Positions 52,536 through 61,226 of a stretch of 64,000 nt of DNA are shown here, one piece after another. The translations under genes were made by a program, and so were the position numbers. The stretch spans positions 248,001-312,000 of the forward strand of contig JADKHK010000003.1 of NCBI GenBank assembly GCA_016721845.1. Direction: 5' to 3'. Within the stretch, counting starts at the first letter, position 1, and each line of letters begins with the position of its first letter. The notes under the pieces are model-generated. The model searched no databases, was not told the origin of the DNA, and was given only the letters and a program-made list of their open reading frames with translations. This stretch comes from Lysobacterales bacterium (GTDB taxonomy: Bacteria > Pseudomonadota > Gammaproteobacteria > Xanthomonadales > Ahniellaceae).

Positions 52536-54569
52536 ATGAGAAGCAAGGTTGGTCATTACGATGTCGTCTGCGAACTCGGTCGCGGCGGCATGGGTGTCGT
52601 GTACAAGGGCTACGAGCCGGCACTGAACCGCTATGTCGCGATCAAGACGTTGTCGGAGTCGCTGTCGCACGACGAATCGGTGAAGGAACGCTTCCTGCGC
52701 GAGGCGCGCTCGATGGCGCAGCTCAACGATGCGCACATCATCCAGATCTATTTCATCGGCGAGGAAGACGGCCAGCCGTTCTTCGCGATGGAGTTCGTCG
52801 AGGGCGAGTCGCTGTCATCGTACCTGAAGCGCGAAGGCAAGATGAAGCCTGGCCAGGCCGCGAAGGTGATCCACCAGACCGCGCTCGGCTTGTCGATCGC
52901 GCATGACAAAGGCGTCGTGCATCGCGACATCAAGCCCGCGAACCTGATGCTGACCACCCGCGGCACGATGAAGATCGCCGACTTCGGCATCGCGCTGGCC
53001 CAGCACGATTTCTCGAAGAAGCTGACCGGCACCGGCGAGTTCGTCGGCACGCCGGGCTACCTGTCGCCGGAAGTCTGCCTCGGCAAGCCGGTCGACCTGC
53101 GCTCGGACGTGTTCTCGCTCGGCATCGTGATGTTCGAGATGCTGACCGGGCGCATGCCCTTCACCGACGAATCGCCGCTCGGCCTGCTGCTCGAAGTGGT
53201 CAAGGCCGAAGTGCCGGATGTGCGCCAGCTCAATGCCGACGTCGACCCGGAGCTCGCGCGGATCCTGACGAAGATGGTCGCCAAGGACCCGGCCGATCGC
53301 TATGCCAGCTGCCATGAGCTGGTCGCGGACCTGCAGAAGCATCCGGCGGTGATGGCCGGCGGCCCGATCTCGGTGCAGGCGAAATTGCCCGCCGCCGCGT
53401 CGACGGTGATCGGCATGGCCACGCCGGCGGAAGCCATCGCGGCCGCAACGCAGCGCGAAGCCGCACTCAAGGCAACACCCGCGACCCCCTTGCCGCAGGT
53501 GCGTTCTGGCGCGCCGACGCCACTGACGAACCCCCAGGTGGTGGCACCGCCGCCGGCACCGGCTGCTGCGGCGGCACGCCCTTCGGTCATGGAGAGCCAG
53601 CAGAAGCGTTCCGGTGCATCGAACCTGGTCTGGCCGATTGCCGCCGTGGTGACGCTGGGCGCGCTCGGTGCCGCCGGTTATGCGTTCAAGGATCGCATCG
53701 GCGGCCTGTTCGGCGTGACCCCCAACGTGGTCGCAGTCAACGATGCCCCGCAGGATGTGCCGGCCGCGGTCGCCGCCCCCATCGCGCCGACGACACCGCC
53801 GGCCGATGCCGCAATTCCGGCCAGCGACGCGACGCTGCCTGCATCCGATCCCGCTGCCGACGATGTTCCGACCCAGACCGGCCTCGCCTCCGCGGACAGC
53901 GATGATGATTCGAGCGCCGAGCCGGCACCGGGACTGGCCGTGCTCGATGAACTTGCACAACGCCGCAAGGACATCGAAAACGATCGCGCGGCACCGCCCG
54001 TCGGCACCGGCCCGGCGGCCTTCCGCGGCGACAAGGCCGCGACGGATCGCCCGGCGATCGCGCGCAACTTGCCACCACCGCCGGAACGTCCGCGCCGCCC
54101 GAGCGGCCCGCCGCGCGTCATGGTCATCAGCGTTGGCGATCCGGCGATCGCACAGGCCGCAGAATCGGTGATCGAGGAAGCGCTGGAGTCTTCGGGTTTC
54201 CTGCTCGCCGACGAGGAATCGACACCCGGCATCGCTGCGCTGATCAACGCCGGCGCACCGGACATGCCGCGCCTGTTCGCCGCCCTGGCACGCGCCAACA
54301 ATGTGCGTGCGGTGACCGTGATCCGTGCCCAGCCGCTCGGATCGACGCCAATCACGTTCTATGGCCAGACCGACACGTTGTATTCCGCGAATCTGACGAT
54401 CAAGACCTGGGACGTGTTCGAAGGCCAGCCGCTCGGTCCGGGCGTGACCCAGAAAGTCGACTTCACCAATCTCAGCGCCCCGGACAAGGCCCGTGAAGCC
54501 ATCGAGGACCGTCTTGGCCGGTATCTCGGCGCGCTGAATGCGTTTCGTCCGAAGGGCGACAACGGCTGA
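52536..54569 (+). CDS. Membrane Ser/Thr protein kinase with unknown extracytoplasmic domain
   Basis: A 677-aa Hanks-type kinase. The P-loop GRGGMGVVYKG is at 15-25, followed by Lys37 (VAIK), the catalytic loop HRDIKPAN (130-137) and DFG (150-152), with GTPGYLSPE in the activation segment, so it should be active. After a Pro/Ala linker, one membrane helix (about 364-384) leads to an acidic, Pro-rich region and a C-terminal domain of about 150 residues starting PRVMVISVGDPAIAQAA that I do not recognise. Its shape (a repeated beta-alpha pattern, TIKTWDVF) resembles outer-membrane assembly lipoproteins such as LpoB or CsgG. GGGGAG precedes the ATG and is complementary to an sRNA loop. Confidence 0.9.
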   Translation: MRSKVGHYDVVCELGRGGMGVVYKGYEPALNRYVAIKTLSESLSHDESVKERFLREARSMAQLNDAHIIQIYFIGEEDGQPFFAMEFVEGESLSSYLKREGKMKPGQAAKVIHQTALGLSIAHDKGVVHRDIKPANLMLTTRGTMKIADFGIALAQHDFSKKLTGTGEFVGTPGYLSPEVCLGKPVDLRSDVFSLGIVMFEMLTGRMPFTDESPLGLLLEVVKAEVPDVRQLNADVDPELARILTKMVAKDPADRYASCHELVADLQKHPAVMAGGPISVQAKLPAAASTVIGMATPAEAIAAATQREAALKATPATPLPQVRSGAPTPLTNPQVVAPPPAPAAAAARPSVMESQQKRSGASNLVWPIAAVVTLGALGAAGYAFKDRIGGLFGVTPNVVAVNDAPQDVPAAVAAPIAPTTPPADAAIPASDATLPASDPAADDVPTQTGLASADSDDDSSAEPAPGLAVLDELAQRRKDIENDRAAPPVGTGPAAFRGDKAATDRPAIARNLPPPPERPRRPSGPPRVMVISVGDPAIAQAAESVIEEALESSGFLLADEESTPGIAALINAGAPDMPRLFAALARANNVRAVTVIRAQPLGSTPITFYGQTDTLYSANLTIKTWDVFEGQPLGPGVTQKVDFTNLSAPDKAREAIEDRLGRYLGALNAFRPKGDNG

Positions 54570-54594
54570 GTCGACTGCCGTCGTTGCGTTGAAC

Positions 54595-54622
54595 CACGAG
54601 GGCCGCGCGAGCGGCCCTCGTG
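54595..54622. terminator. Long hairpin between convergent genes
   Basis: CACGAGGGCCGC and GCGGCCCTCGTG form a perfect 12-bp stem around a GCGA loop, between the kinase gene and the GYF-pilin gene. No T-tract follows on either strand, so it may act as a pause or 3'-end stabiliser rather than a classic terminator. Confidence 0.6.
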
Positions 54623-54631
54623 CATTCCGGT

Positions 54632-55312
54632 CTAGCCTCGGCAGCTTGCGGGAAGGATCTTGTTGTCGAGATCGGACGAGCACTTCCACTGCGTGCCGGT
54701 CTCGTCCAGCCAGAACCACATTTTCTTGCCCTTGATGCCCGGCAGGCGCGCGACCTCGTCGAAGGTGAACTGCGCGCCGCAGGTACCGTCCTCGAAGCGG
54801 CCGGTCCAGACTTCGCTGAAGCCGGCCGGCACGTCCTTCGATTCGAGCGCGAGATCCGACGGGCACTCGCCTTGGCGCGCAAAGGCTTCGCTGATCCGCA
54901 GCTTGATCGGTGTTGCGGCCGCGATGTGCTGCATCACCAGGGCGCGCTGGGTGTAGTCGTGGTAGGCGGGAATCGCGATCGCGGCCAGGATGCCGATCAC
55001 CATCACGCCGACGAAGCCGACCGCGACGGCAATCGCACATCCCGCTCCGGCGCCCATGCCGCTGCGTGCGGGCTTGGCCGCGGTCGCGGTCGCGGCGTTC
55101 GGCAAAGGGGGTGGTGCGACCTGCACCTCGGCCAACCACGGAAATTCAGCACTGAATCCGGCCAGCGGCAGCCATCCGGCCTGGCCCTCTCGCCACAGCA
55201 GGGTGCGCGCATCGACGCGCCCGTCGCGCCAAAGCTGTGCCAGCGCGTCGCTGTCGACGGGGCCTTGCTGTTGCCGACTGGCATCGGCATAGAACCACTG
55301 TTGTCCGCTCAT
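54632..55312 (-). CDS. GYF_2 domain / pilin-like membrane protein
   Basis: A 226-aa protein with an unusual fusion. The N-terminal 60 residues are a GYF_2 (DUF4339) domain (WFYADASRQQQGPVDSDAL and LLWREGQAGWLPL). A Pro/Ala linker then leads to a helix at 91-125 that reads like the hydrophobic N-terminal stem of type IV pilins (GILAAIAIPAYHDYTQRA). After this comes a small domain with four Cys, the last two near the C-terminus (WKCSSD and ASCRG). The class III prepilin cleavage site and the Glu5 equivalent are missing, so it is probably not assembled as a pilin. ATG 55312 is chosen for its AGGG spacing. It follows uvrD by 22 bases. Confidence 0.8.
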   Translation of the reverse strand: MSGQQWFYADASRQQQGPVDSDALAQLWRDGRVDARTLLWREGQAGWLPLAGFSAEFPWLAEVQVAPPPLPNAATATAAKPARSGMGAGAGCAIAVAVGFVGVMVIGILAAIAIPAYHDYTQRALVMQHIAAATPIKLRISEAFARQGECPSDLALESKDVPAGFSEVWTGRFEDGTCGAQFTFDEVARLPGIKGKKMWFWLDETGTQWKCSSDLDNKILPASCRG

Positions 55313-55334
55313 CGTCATCACCCTGTTTTCCGGA

Positions 55335-57536
55335 TCACAGCATGCTCAGGTTGGCGAACGCCAGCACCAGCCATTTGGCACCGCCATCGCTGAAGTTCAC
55401 TTGCACCCGCGCCGAGGCACCGGCGCCTTCGAAATTCGTCACCACGCCCTCGCCGAAACTGGCATGCGACACGCGCGCGCCGAGCTTGATCGGCGGCAGT
55501 TCGACGACACCGCCGCGCAACAAGCCGCGCTCGGACAGGAAGGCCTCGGCGCTGCGACCGAAGCCCCCCATCGGGCGACTGACCTGCACTTTCGGTCGTA
55601 CTTCCGCGAGCAAGGTCTTCGGAATCTCGCCGAGGAAACGCGATGGCCGGTTGTAGGTCTCCTGGCCATGCCAGCGCCGCGACTCGGCGTAACACAGCAC
55701 CAGCTTCTGGCGCGCGCGGGTGATGCCGACATAGGCGAGACGCCGCTCTTCTTCGAGCCGGTCTTCCTGTTCCAGCGACTTCTGGCTCGGAAACAGGCCA
55801 TCTTCGAGACCGACCAGGAACACCAGCGGGAATTCGAGGCCCTTGGCCGAATGCAGCGTCATCAGCTGCACGCAGTCTTCCCAGGCTTCACCCGAGGCCT
55901 CGCCGGCTTCGAGGGTTGCGTGTGCGAGGAAGGACGCCACCTCGCTGAGCCCGGCCTCGGCATCTTCGACACTGCGTTCGAAACGTGCGGCGACATTGAT
56001 CAACTCGTCGAGGTTGTCGATCCGCGATTCGGCCTGGCCCTTGCCCTCGGCTTCGTAGTACGGCTTCAGTTGCGCGGCCTCGATCGCGAAGGTCATGCGC
56101 TCGGCCAGCGACGCATCGCTGCTGTCCGCCGCCAGTTTGCCGATCAACTCGACGAAGCCGCGCAAAGCCGATTTCGCCCGTGCCGCGAGGGTGCCGCCGG
56201 CCAGTTCCGCCTCGACCGCCGACCACAACGACGAACGGGCATCGCGGGCACGCAGGCGCAAGGCATCGAGGGTGCGATCGCCGATGCCGCGCGGCGGCGT
56301 GTTCACGGCGCGCTCAAAGGCGGCATCGTCGTCGCGCGACAGAGCCAGTCGCAGATACGCGAGCGCGTCCTTCACTTCGGCGCGCTCGAAGAAGCGCAGG
56401 CCGCCGTAGACGCGATACTTCATGCCCTGCACCATCAAGGCCTCTTCGAACAGGCGTGATTGCGCGTTCGAGCGATACAGGATGGCGGCATCGCGCGCCG
56501 AGCCGCCCTCGCGGATCCAGCGCTGGATGCGTTCGATCACGAAGCGGGCCTCGTCCTGCTCGTTGTAGGCGGCATACAGGTCGATCGGTTCGCCGGCACC
56601 GGCGCTGGTCCAGAGTTCCTTGCCGAGCCGGCCGCCATTGCGCGCGATCACCGCGTTCGCGGCATTCAGGATGTTCGCGGTCGAGCGGTAGTTCTGCTCC
56701 AGCTTGATCGTCACCGCGTTCGGGAAATCGCGCAGGAACTGCTGCACGTTCTCGACCTTGGCGCCGCGCCAGCCGTAGATCGCCTGGTCATCGTCGCCGA
56801 CCACGAAGACGCTGGCGCGCTCGCCGGCGAGCAGGCGCACGAAGGCGTACTGCAGCGTGTTGGTGTCCTGGAATTCGTCGATCAGCAGGTGTTCGAAGCG
56901 GCTGCGGTAATGGCTCAGCAATTCGCCGTCGCGCAGCAAGGTCTCGTGCGTGCGCAGCAGCAGCTCGCCGAAGTCGACCAGTCCGGCACGCTGGCAGCGC
57001 TCCTCGTAGGCGACGTAGATGTCGATCAGGGTGCGCGTCGCCGGGTTGTAGTCGGTCGCGATCGCGCCCGGGCGCTTGCCCTCGTCCTTCATGGTGTTGA
57101 TGAACCATGCCGACTGCCGCGCCGGCCAGCGCGACTCCTCCAGACCGAGATCGGCGATCACGCGCCGGACCAGCCGCACCTGATCGTCGGCGTCGAGGAT
57201 CTGGAAGGTCTCCGGCAACGCCGCTTCGCGCCAATGCTGGCGCAGCAGGCGGTGCGCGATGCCGTGGAAGGTGCCGACCCAGAGTCCGCGCGTGCCTTGC
57301 GGCATCAGCAGCTCGGCGCGGCCGCGCATCTCGCCGGCAGCCTTGTTGGTGAAGGTGACCGCCAGCACCGACCAGGGCGATGCCCGCTCGACTTCGGTCA
57401 GCCAGGCCATGCGATGGGTGAGCACGCGGGTCTTGCCGCTGCCGGCGCCGGCAAGGACCAGATAATGGCCGCGCGGCGCGCACACGGCTTCACGCTGCGC
57501 GGGATTCAGCGCGTCGAGCAAATGGGAAACGTCCAT
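55335..57536 (-). CDS. uvrD: DNA helicase II UvrD
   Basis: A 733-aa superfamily 1A helicase used in nucleotide excision and mismatch repair. Walker A AGAGSGKT lies at 29-36. Motif II is LLIDEFQDTNTLQ, followed by GDDDQAIYGWRGA and motif VI YVGITRARQKLVL. The C-terminal RNA-polymerase-binding Tudor-like tail is present (LGARVSHASFGEGVV), which marks UvrD/PcrA rather than Rep. ATG 57536 matches the family N-terminus, and the long open frame further upstream is spurious. It is divergent from the LytS-type kinase gene, with 99 bp between starts. Confidence 0.95.
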   Translation of the reverse strand: MDVSHLLDALNPAQREAVCAPRGHYLVLAGAGSGKTRVLTHRMAWLTEVERASPWSVLAVTFTNKAAGEMRGRAELLMPQGTRGLWVGTFHGIAHRLLRQHWREAALPETFQILDADDQVRLVRRVIADLGLEESRWPARQSAWFINTMKDEGKRPGAIATDYNPATRTLIDIYVAYEERCQRAGLVDFGELLLRTHETLLRDGELLSHYRSRFEHLLIDEFQDTNTLQYAFVRLLAGERASVFVVGDDDQAIYGWRGAKVENVQQFLRDFPNAVTIKLEQNYRSTANILNAANAVIARNGGRLGKELWTSAGAGEPIDLYAAYNEQDEARFVIERIQRWIREGGSARDAAILYRSNAQSRLFEEALMVQGMKYRVYGGLRFFERAEVKDALAYLRLALSRDDDAAFERAVNTPPRGIGDRTLDALRLRARDARSSLWSAVEAELAGGTLAARAKSALRGFVELIGKLAADSSDASLAERMTFAIEAAQLKPYYEAEGKGQAESRIDNLDELINVAARFERSVEDAEAGLSEVASFLAHATLEAGEASGEAWEDCVQLMTLHSAKGLEFPLVFLVGLEDGLFPSQKSLEQEDRLEEERRLAYVGITRARQKLVLCYAESRRWHGQETYNRPSRFLGEIPKTLLAEVRPKVQVSRPMGGFGRSAEAFLSERGLLRGGVVELPPIKLGARVSHASFGEGVVTNFEGAGASARVQVNFSDGGAKWLVLAFANLSML

Positions 57537-57635
57537 CCGCGGATTGTACCGGCCAGGGCGCGGTTCCATCCCTTCGTCCGCACCGATGATCCCGCCGCGT
57601 CGCTGCACATCGCGCCGGCACGGCACAATGCCGCC

Positions 57636-58709
57636 ATGACGACTCCCAGCCCTCGCTCCGGATGGCGCGCCTTGCGCAATCGACCCATGACCTGGGTCGC
57701 ACTGTTCTGGTTCAGTCTCGGCCTGCTCTACGTACCACAGCAATTGATCATGGCCGCGGTGCGTGGCGCCAGCGATCCAGACCCGGTGATCATCCTGTCG
57801 AACTTCGGCATCTGGATCATCTGGGCAGCGTTCACGCCGGTGGTCTGGCGCATCACGCAACGCTGGCCGATTCGCGAGCAGCACACGGCGCGCAGCTTCG
57901 GCGTGCACGCGCTGGCCGCCTTGCTGCTCGCGGGCGTGCATCTGGTGCTGATGGTGCTGTGGCTGAAATTGATCGGACGCAGCGAAGCGCCGGACAAGCT
58001 CGTCGTGCTGCAATTGTCCGGCGTCACCGCCACCAACATCATGCTGTACGCCCTCACCGCCATCGCCTGCCATGGCTACGCGTGGTGGTTGCGTTATCTC
58101 GAGGTCGAACGGTCGCGCATCGAAGCGCAGCTGACGGCGTTGCGTGCCCAGCTCGATCCGCATTTCCTGTTCAACGCCCTGAACGCGCTGGCCGAGCTCG
58201 CCCACCAGGACGCGGCGCTGACCGAGCGACTGATCCTGCGCCTGTCGGAACTGCTGCGGCGCTCGCTGTCGGGCAGCGACCAGCATTTCGCGACCCTGGC
58301 CGAGGAACTCGATTTCCTCGAAGCCTATCTCGACATCCATCGCGCGCTGATGCGCGGACGCTTGCAGGTCGACATCGATGTCGCCGCCGACCTGCGCGGC
58401 GCCGCCGTGCCCAGCCTGTTGCTGCAGCCCCTGGTCGAGAACGCCATCCGCCACGGTCTCGCACCGAAGCGCGAAGGAGGTCGCGTGTGCGTGCAGGCAC
58501 GACGCGATGCCGGCACGATTGAAATCATCGTGTCCGATGACGGCGTCGGCGGGCGCGCCCCGTTGCGTGAGGGCATCGGCCTCGGCAACCTGCGCCGTCG
58601 CCTCGACGTGCTCTATCGTGGTGCCGCGCGCATGCAGGCGGCGGGCCGCACCCAAGGCGGTTTCGAAGTGCGCCTGTTGTTGCCGCCCCCACCCGTGGAG
58701 ATCGCATGA
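57636..58709 (+). CDS. LytS-type sensor histidine kinase (His_kinase PF06580 family)
   Basis: A 357-aa membrane kinase with four predicted N-terminal helices and no large periplasmic domain. The kinase core has the phospho-acceptor His in LDPHFLFNALNALAEL and an ATPase with PLVENAIRHG and DDGVGG. ATG 57636 is the first in-frame start after the divergent uvrD promoter region. Its stop overlaps the next start by four bases (ATGA), so it is paired with the LytTR regulator. This resembles the AlgZ/AlgR system of pseudomonads and xanthomonads. Confidence 0.93.
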   Translation: MTTPSPRSGWRALRNRPMTWVALFWFSLGLLYVPQQLIMAAVRGASDPDPVIILSNFGIWIIWAAFTPVVWRITQRWPIREQHTARSFGVHALAALLLAGVHLVLMVLWLKLIGRSEAPDKLVVLQLSGVTATNIMLYALTAIACHGYAWWLRYLEVERSRIEAQLTALRAQLDPHFLFNALNALAELAHQDAALTERLILRLSELLRRSLSGSDQHFATLAEELDFLEAYLDIHRALMRGRLQVDIDVAADLRGAAVPSLLLQPLVENAIRHGLAPKREGGRVCVQARRDAGTIEIIVSDDGVGGRAPLREGIGLGNLRRRLDVLYRGAARMQAAGRTQGGFEVRLLLPPPPVEIA

Positions 58710-59464
58710 ACGCACCGCTGCGCTGCCTGATTGTCGACGATGTGCAACTGGCGCGCGACCGCCTGCGGCGGCTGCTCGGCGCCATCGAGGGCATCGAGAT
58801 CGTCGGTGAAGCGGACAATGTCACGGATGCGCTGGAACGGGTGCACGAGCATGCGCCGGACCTGGTCTTCCTCGACATCGAGATGCCGGAACGCGATGGT
58901 TTCGCGCTGATCGCGAGCCTGCCCGAGAACCTGCGTCCGGCCATCGTGTTCGTGACGGCCTATGACCAGCATGCGGTGCGCGCGTTTGCAGCCGATGCCA
59001 TCGACTACCTGCTCAAGCCGGTGGAATCGGAACGCCTGAAGGAGTCGGTCGAGCGCGTGCGGGCTCGGCGTGCCCAATGGTCGCCGCAACTGGTCGCGCA
59101 GCTGCAGCAGCTCGGCGGCGAATCGCATTATCCGGATCGGTTGTCGCTGCCGGTCGACCACGGCATTCGCCTGCTCGCGCTGGATGACATCGACTGGATC
59201 GAGTCGGCCGGCAACTACCTGTGCATTCGCACCGGCAACGAGACCCTGATCCTGCGCGAAACCCTGACGAAAATGGAAACGCGCCTCGACCCTAAACGCT
59301 TCGCGCGCATCCACCGCTCGCGCATCGTCAACCTGAGCCGGGTCGCGAAACTGCTGCCGCTGTACAACGGCGACCACACCGTGGTGCTGAAGGACAGCAC
59401 CGAACTCGGTCTGTCGCGCACCTATCGCGACGCGCTGTACCGGGCGCTGGGGATCGAGCACTAG
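58706..59464 (+). CDS. LytTR response regulator (AlgR-like)
   Basis: A 252-aa regulator. The receiver contains LIVDDVQLAR, acceptor Asp in LVFLDIEMPERDG and Lys in YLLKPVE. A C-terminal LytTR DNA-binding domain has DIDWIESAGNYLCIRTG and the conserved FARIHRSRIVNL segment. It is translationally coupled to the kinase before it. AlgR-type regulators control exopolysaccharide, type IV pili and virulence, which is family knowledge; targets here are unknown. Confidence 0.94.
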   Translation: MNAPLRCLIVDDVQLARDRLRRLLGAIEGIEIVGEADNVTDALERVHEHAPDLVFLDIEMPERDGFALIASLPENLRPAIVFVTAYDQHAVRAFAADAIDYLLKPVESERLKESVERVRARRAQWSPQLVAQLQQLGGESHYPDRLSLPVDHGIRLLALDDIDWIESAGNYLCIRTGNETLILRETLTKMETRLDPKRFARIHRSRIVNLSRVAKLLPLYNGDHTVVLKDSTELGLSRTYRDALYRALGIEH

Positions 59465-59493
59465 ATCGCGGGGCGGAGCCCACTCTCACCCGA

Positions 59494-60060
59494 TCAGTGT
59501 TTGGACTTGCCTGCCGGAATCGAGTTCATCATCTTGTCGACCCAGGCGATGCCGATGGCCGAGAGGATGAAGGCCATGTGGATGATGGTCTGCCACAACA
59601 CGCCGTCCCAGGTCACCTTCGCGCCCGGCAATCCGATCTGACCGGCTTCGATGAAGGTCTTCAGCAGGTGGATCGAGCTGATGCCGATGATCGCGGTCGC
59701 AAGCTTGACCTTGAGTACGCCGGCGTTCACGTGCGACAGCCATTCCGGCTGGTCCGGGTGGCCCTGCAGGTGCAGGCGCGAGACAAAGGTCTCGTAGCCG
59801 CCGACGATGACCATGACCAGCAGGTTAGAGATCATCACGACGTCAATCAGGCCGAGGACCGCAAGCATGATCTGCTGTTCGCCGTAAGTCGTCGCGTGCA
59901 TGGTCAGTAGCACGAGTTCCTTGATGAACAGGAACACGTAGACCGCCTGCGCAATGATCAGGCCGAGATACAGCGGCAGCTGCAGCCAGCGCGACGAGAA
60001 AATCAGTGTCGCCAGTACGCCCAGTTGCTTGGTGTCCGTTTTCGCGTCGTTGTCGCTCAT
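59494..60060 (-). CDS. YqhA/UPF0114 family membrane protein
   Basis: A 188-aa inner-membrane protein with four hydrophobic helices (for example LPLYLGLIIAQAVYVFLFI). It has the family segments LIDVVMISNLLVMVIVGGYE and KLATAIIGISSIHLLKTFI. Function is unknown, though the family is structurally related to small ion channels or transporters. It converges with the LytTR gene and is followed upstream by an intergenic gap of 54 bp. Confidence 0.9.
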   Translation of the reverse strand: MSDNDAKTDTKQLGVLATLIFSSRWLQLPLYLGLIIAQAVYVFLFIKELVLLTMHATTYGEQQIMLAVLGLIDVVMISNLLVMVIVGGYETFVSRLHLQGHPDQPEWLSHVNAGVLKVKLATAIIGISSIHLLKTFIEAGQIGLPGAKVTWDGVLWQTIIHMAFILSAIGIAWVDKMMNSIPAGKSKH

Positions 60061-60114
60061 GTCCGCCGTCCGATGTTCAATGGCCGCGCAGTCTAGCGGC
60101 GCCGCGTGAATGTC

Positions 60115-61161
60115 TCATCCATGCAACTGCACGCCGGGCAGGCCGAGCACGAAATCAGCGCCCATCAGTTGCGAGGCGGTGTAGAAGCCGCCGGCCGGTT
60201 TGACCGCAAGGATGTGATTGAGGATCGCGAACGCCGAGTGTGCGGTCAGGTCGTAGCCGTTCGGTGTGGTCAGTACCTTGCGGATCTCGCGCCCCCCGGC
60301 ACTGCGCACTTCGCCCCAGACCGTGGCGCCGGTCTGGCCTCGCCGGTCATCGCTCGGTCCCGGCCCACGCTTCTCGACTTGCGACTTCAACCAGCGCTGC
60401 ACGACGCCCAGCCCGAGCAGGGGCCGCACCCAGTTCAGGCGGCGCACGCGCTCGGCCGTTTTCGGTGGCACGCCCATGTACACCTCGATGTTCGGGATGC
60501 CGGTGGACACGAAGGCGGTGTAGACATCGCCCCACGGAATCGTCATCGCGAAGCGGCGCTCGCCGTTGAACTCGAACTCGCGCGTCTTGTAGGCCAGCGG
60601 CACACGCACCAGCTCGCCATTGCGGCGCACCATGCCGCCATTCGCGAGTCCTTCAACCGCAGTCTTGGCGGTGCCCTGGCTGGGCCCGCCACCCGCGTCG
60701 AAGGCGAGCACCAGCTCGTGCGCTTCGGGCAGATCGCGTTTCAGGATCGCGGCCAGCGAATCGGTTGGCACGACATCGAAGCCGGTGCCCGGCATCACCA
60801 CGATGCCGCGTTCACGCGCACGCTCATTCTGCTCGTGACAGTGCTTGAACACCGAAATCTCGCCGGTGATGTCGAAATAATGCGCACCGACCTGCAGACA
60901 GCCTTCGAGCATCGGCGCCGCCGTCGCCGAAAACGGTCCGGCGCAATGCAGCACCGCATCGATGCCACTCAGCGCCGATGCCAGCGTGTCCGGATGATCG
61001 AGGTCGAAAATGCGGGCCGGCAGATCATGCTGTTTCGCCAGCGCGTTGATCGCCTCGCTGTTGCGCCCCGCCAGTACCGGGCGCTGGCCGGCCTTCAAGG
61101 CGAGATCGAGAATCAGCTTCGCGGTGTAACCGTTCGCGCCATACAACATCCAACCGCCCAT
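60115..61161 (-). CDS. Saccharopine dehydrogenase-like NAD(P)-binding reductase
   Basis: A 348-aa soluble protein. The N-terminal Rossmann fold begins WMLYGANGYTAKL, with the dinucleotide loop YGANGYTA and the second strand VLAGRNSEAI. HCAGPFSATAAPMLEGCL and HYFDITGEI are typical of the saccharopine dehydrogenase / trans-acting enoyl reductase family. Substrate unknown. In actinobacteria this family reduces lipid-linked intermediates, so a lipid role is possible but unsupported here. Confidence 0.85.
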   Translation of the reverse strand: MGGWMLYGANGYTAKLILDLALKAGQRPVLAGRNSEAINALAKQHDLPARIFDLDHPDTLASALSGIDAVLHCAGPFSATAAPMLEGCLQVGAHYFDITGEISVFKHCHEQNERARERGIVVMPGTGFDVVPTDSLAAILKRDLPEAHELVLAFDAGGGPSQGTAKTAVEGLANGGMVRRNGELVRVPLAYKTREFEFNGERRFAMTIPWGDVYTAFVSTGIPNIEVYMGVPPKTAERVRRLNWVRPLLGLGVVQRWLKSQVEKRGPGPSDDRRGQTGATVWGEVRSAGGREIRKVLTTPNGYDLTAHSAFAILNHILAVKPAGGFYTASQLMGADFVLGLPGVQLHG

Positions 61162-61226
61162 GCGTCAATCCCTCATTGTCTGCACGAAGTGTAGAGGACC
61201 CTCGCGATACACGCCGTGACGCGCAC

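Noticed and set aside
57537..58715. Long upstream extension of the uvrD frame
   Set aside because: It runs antisense through the LytS-type kinase gene and has no conserved sequence. Family alignment starts at 57536.
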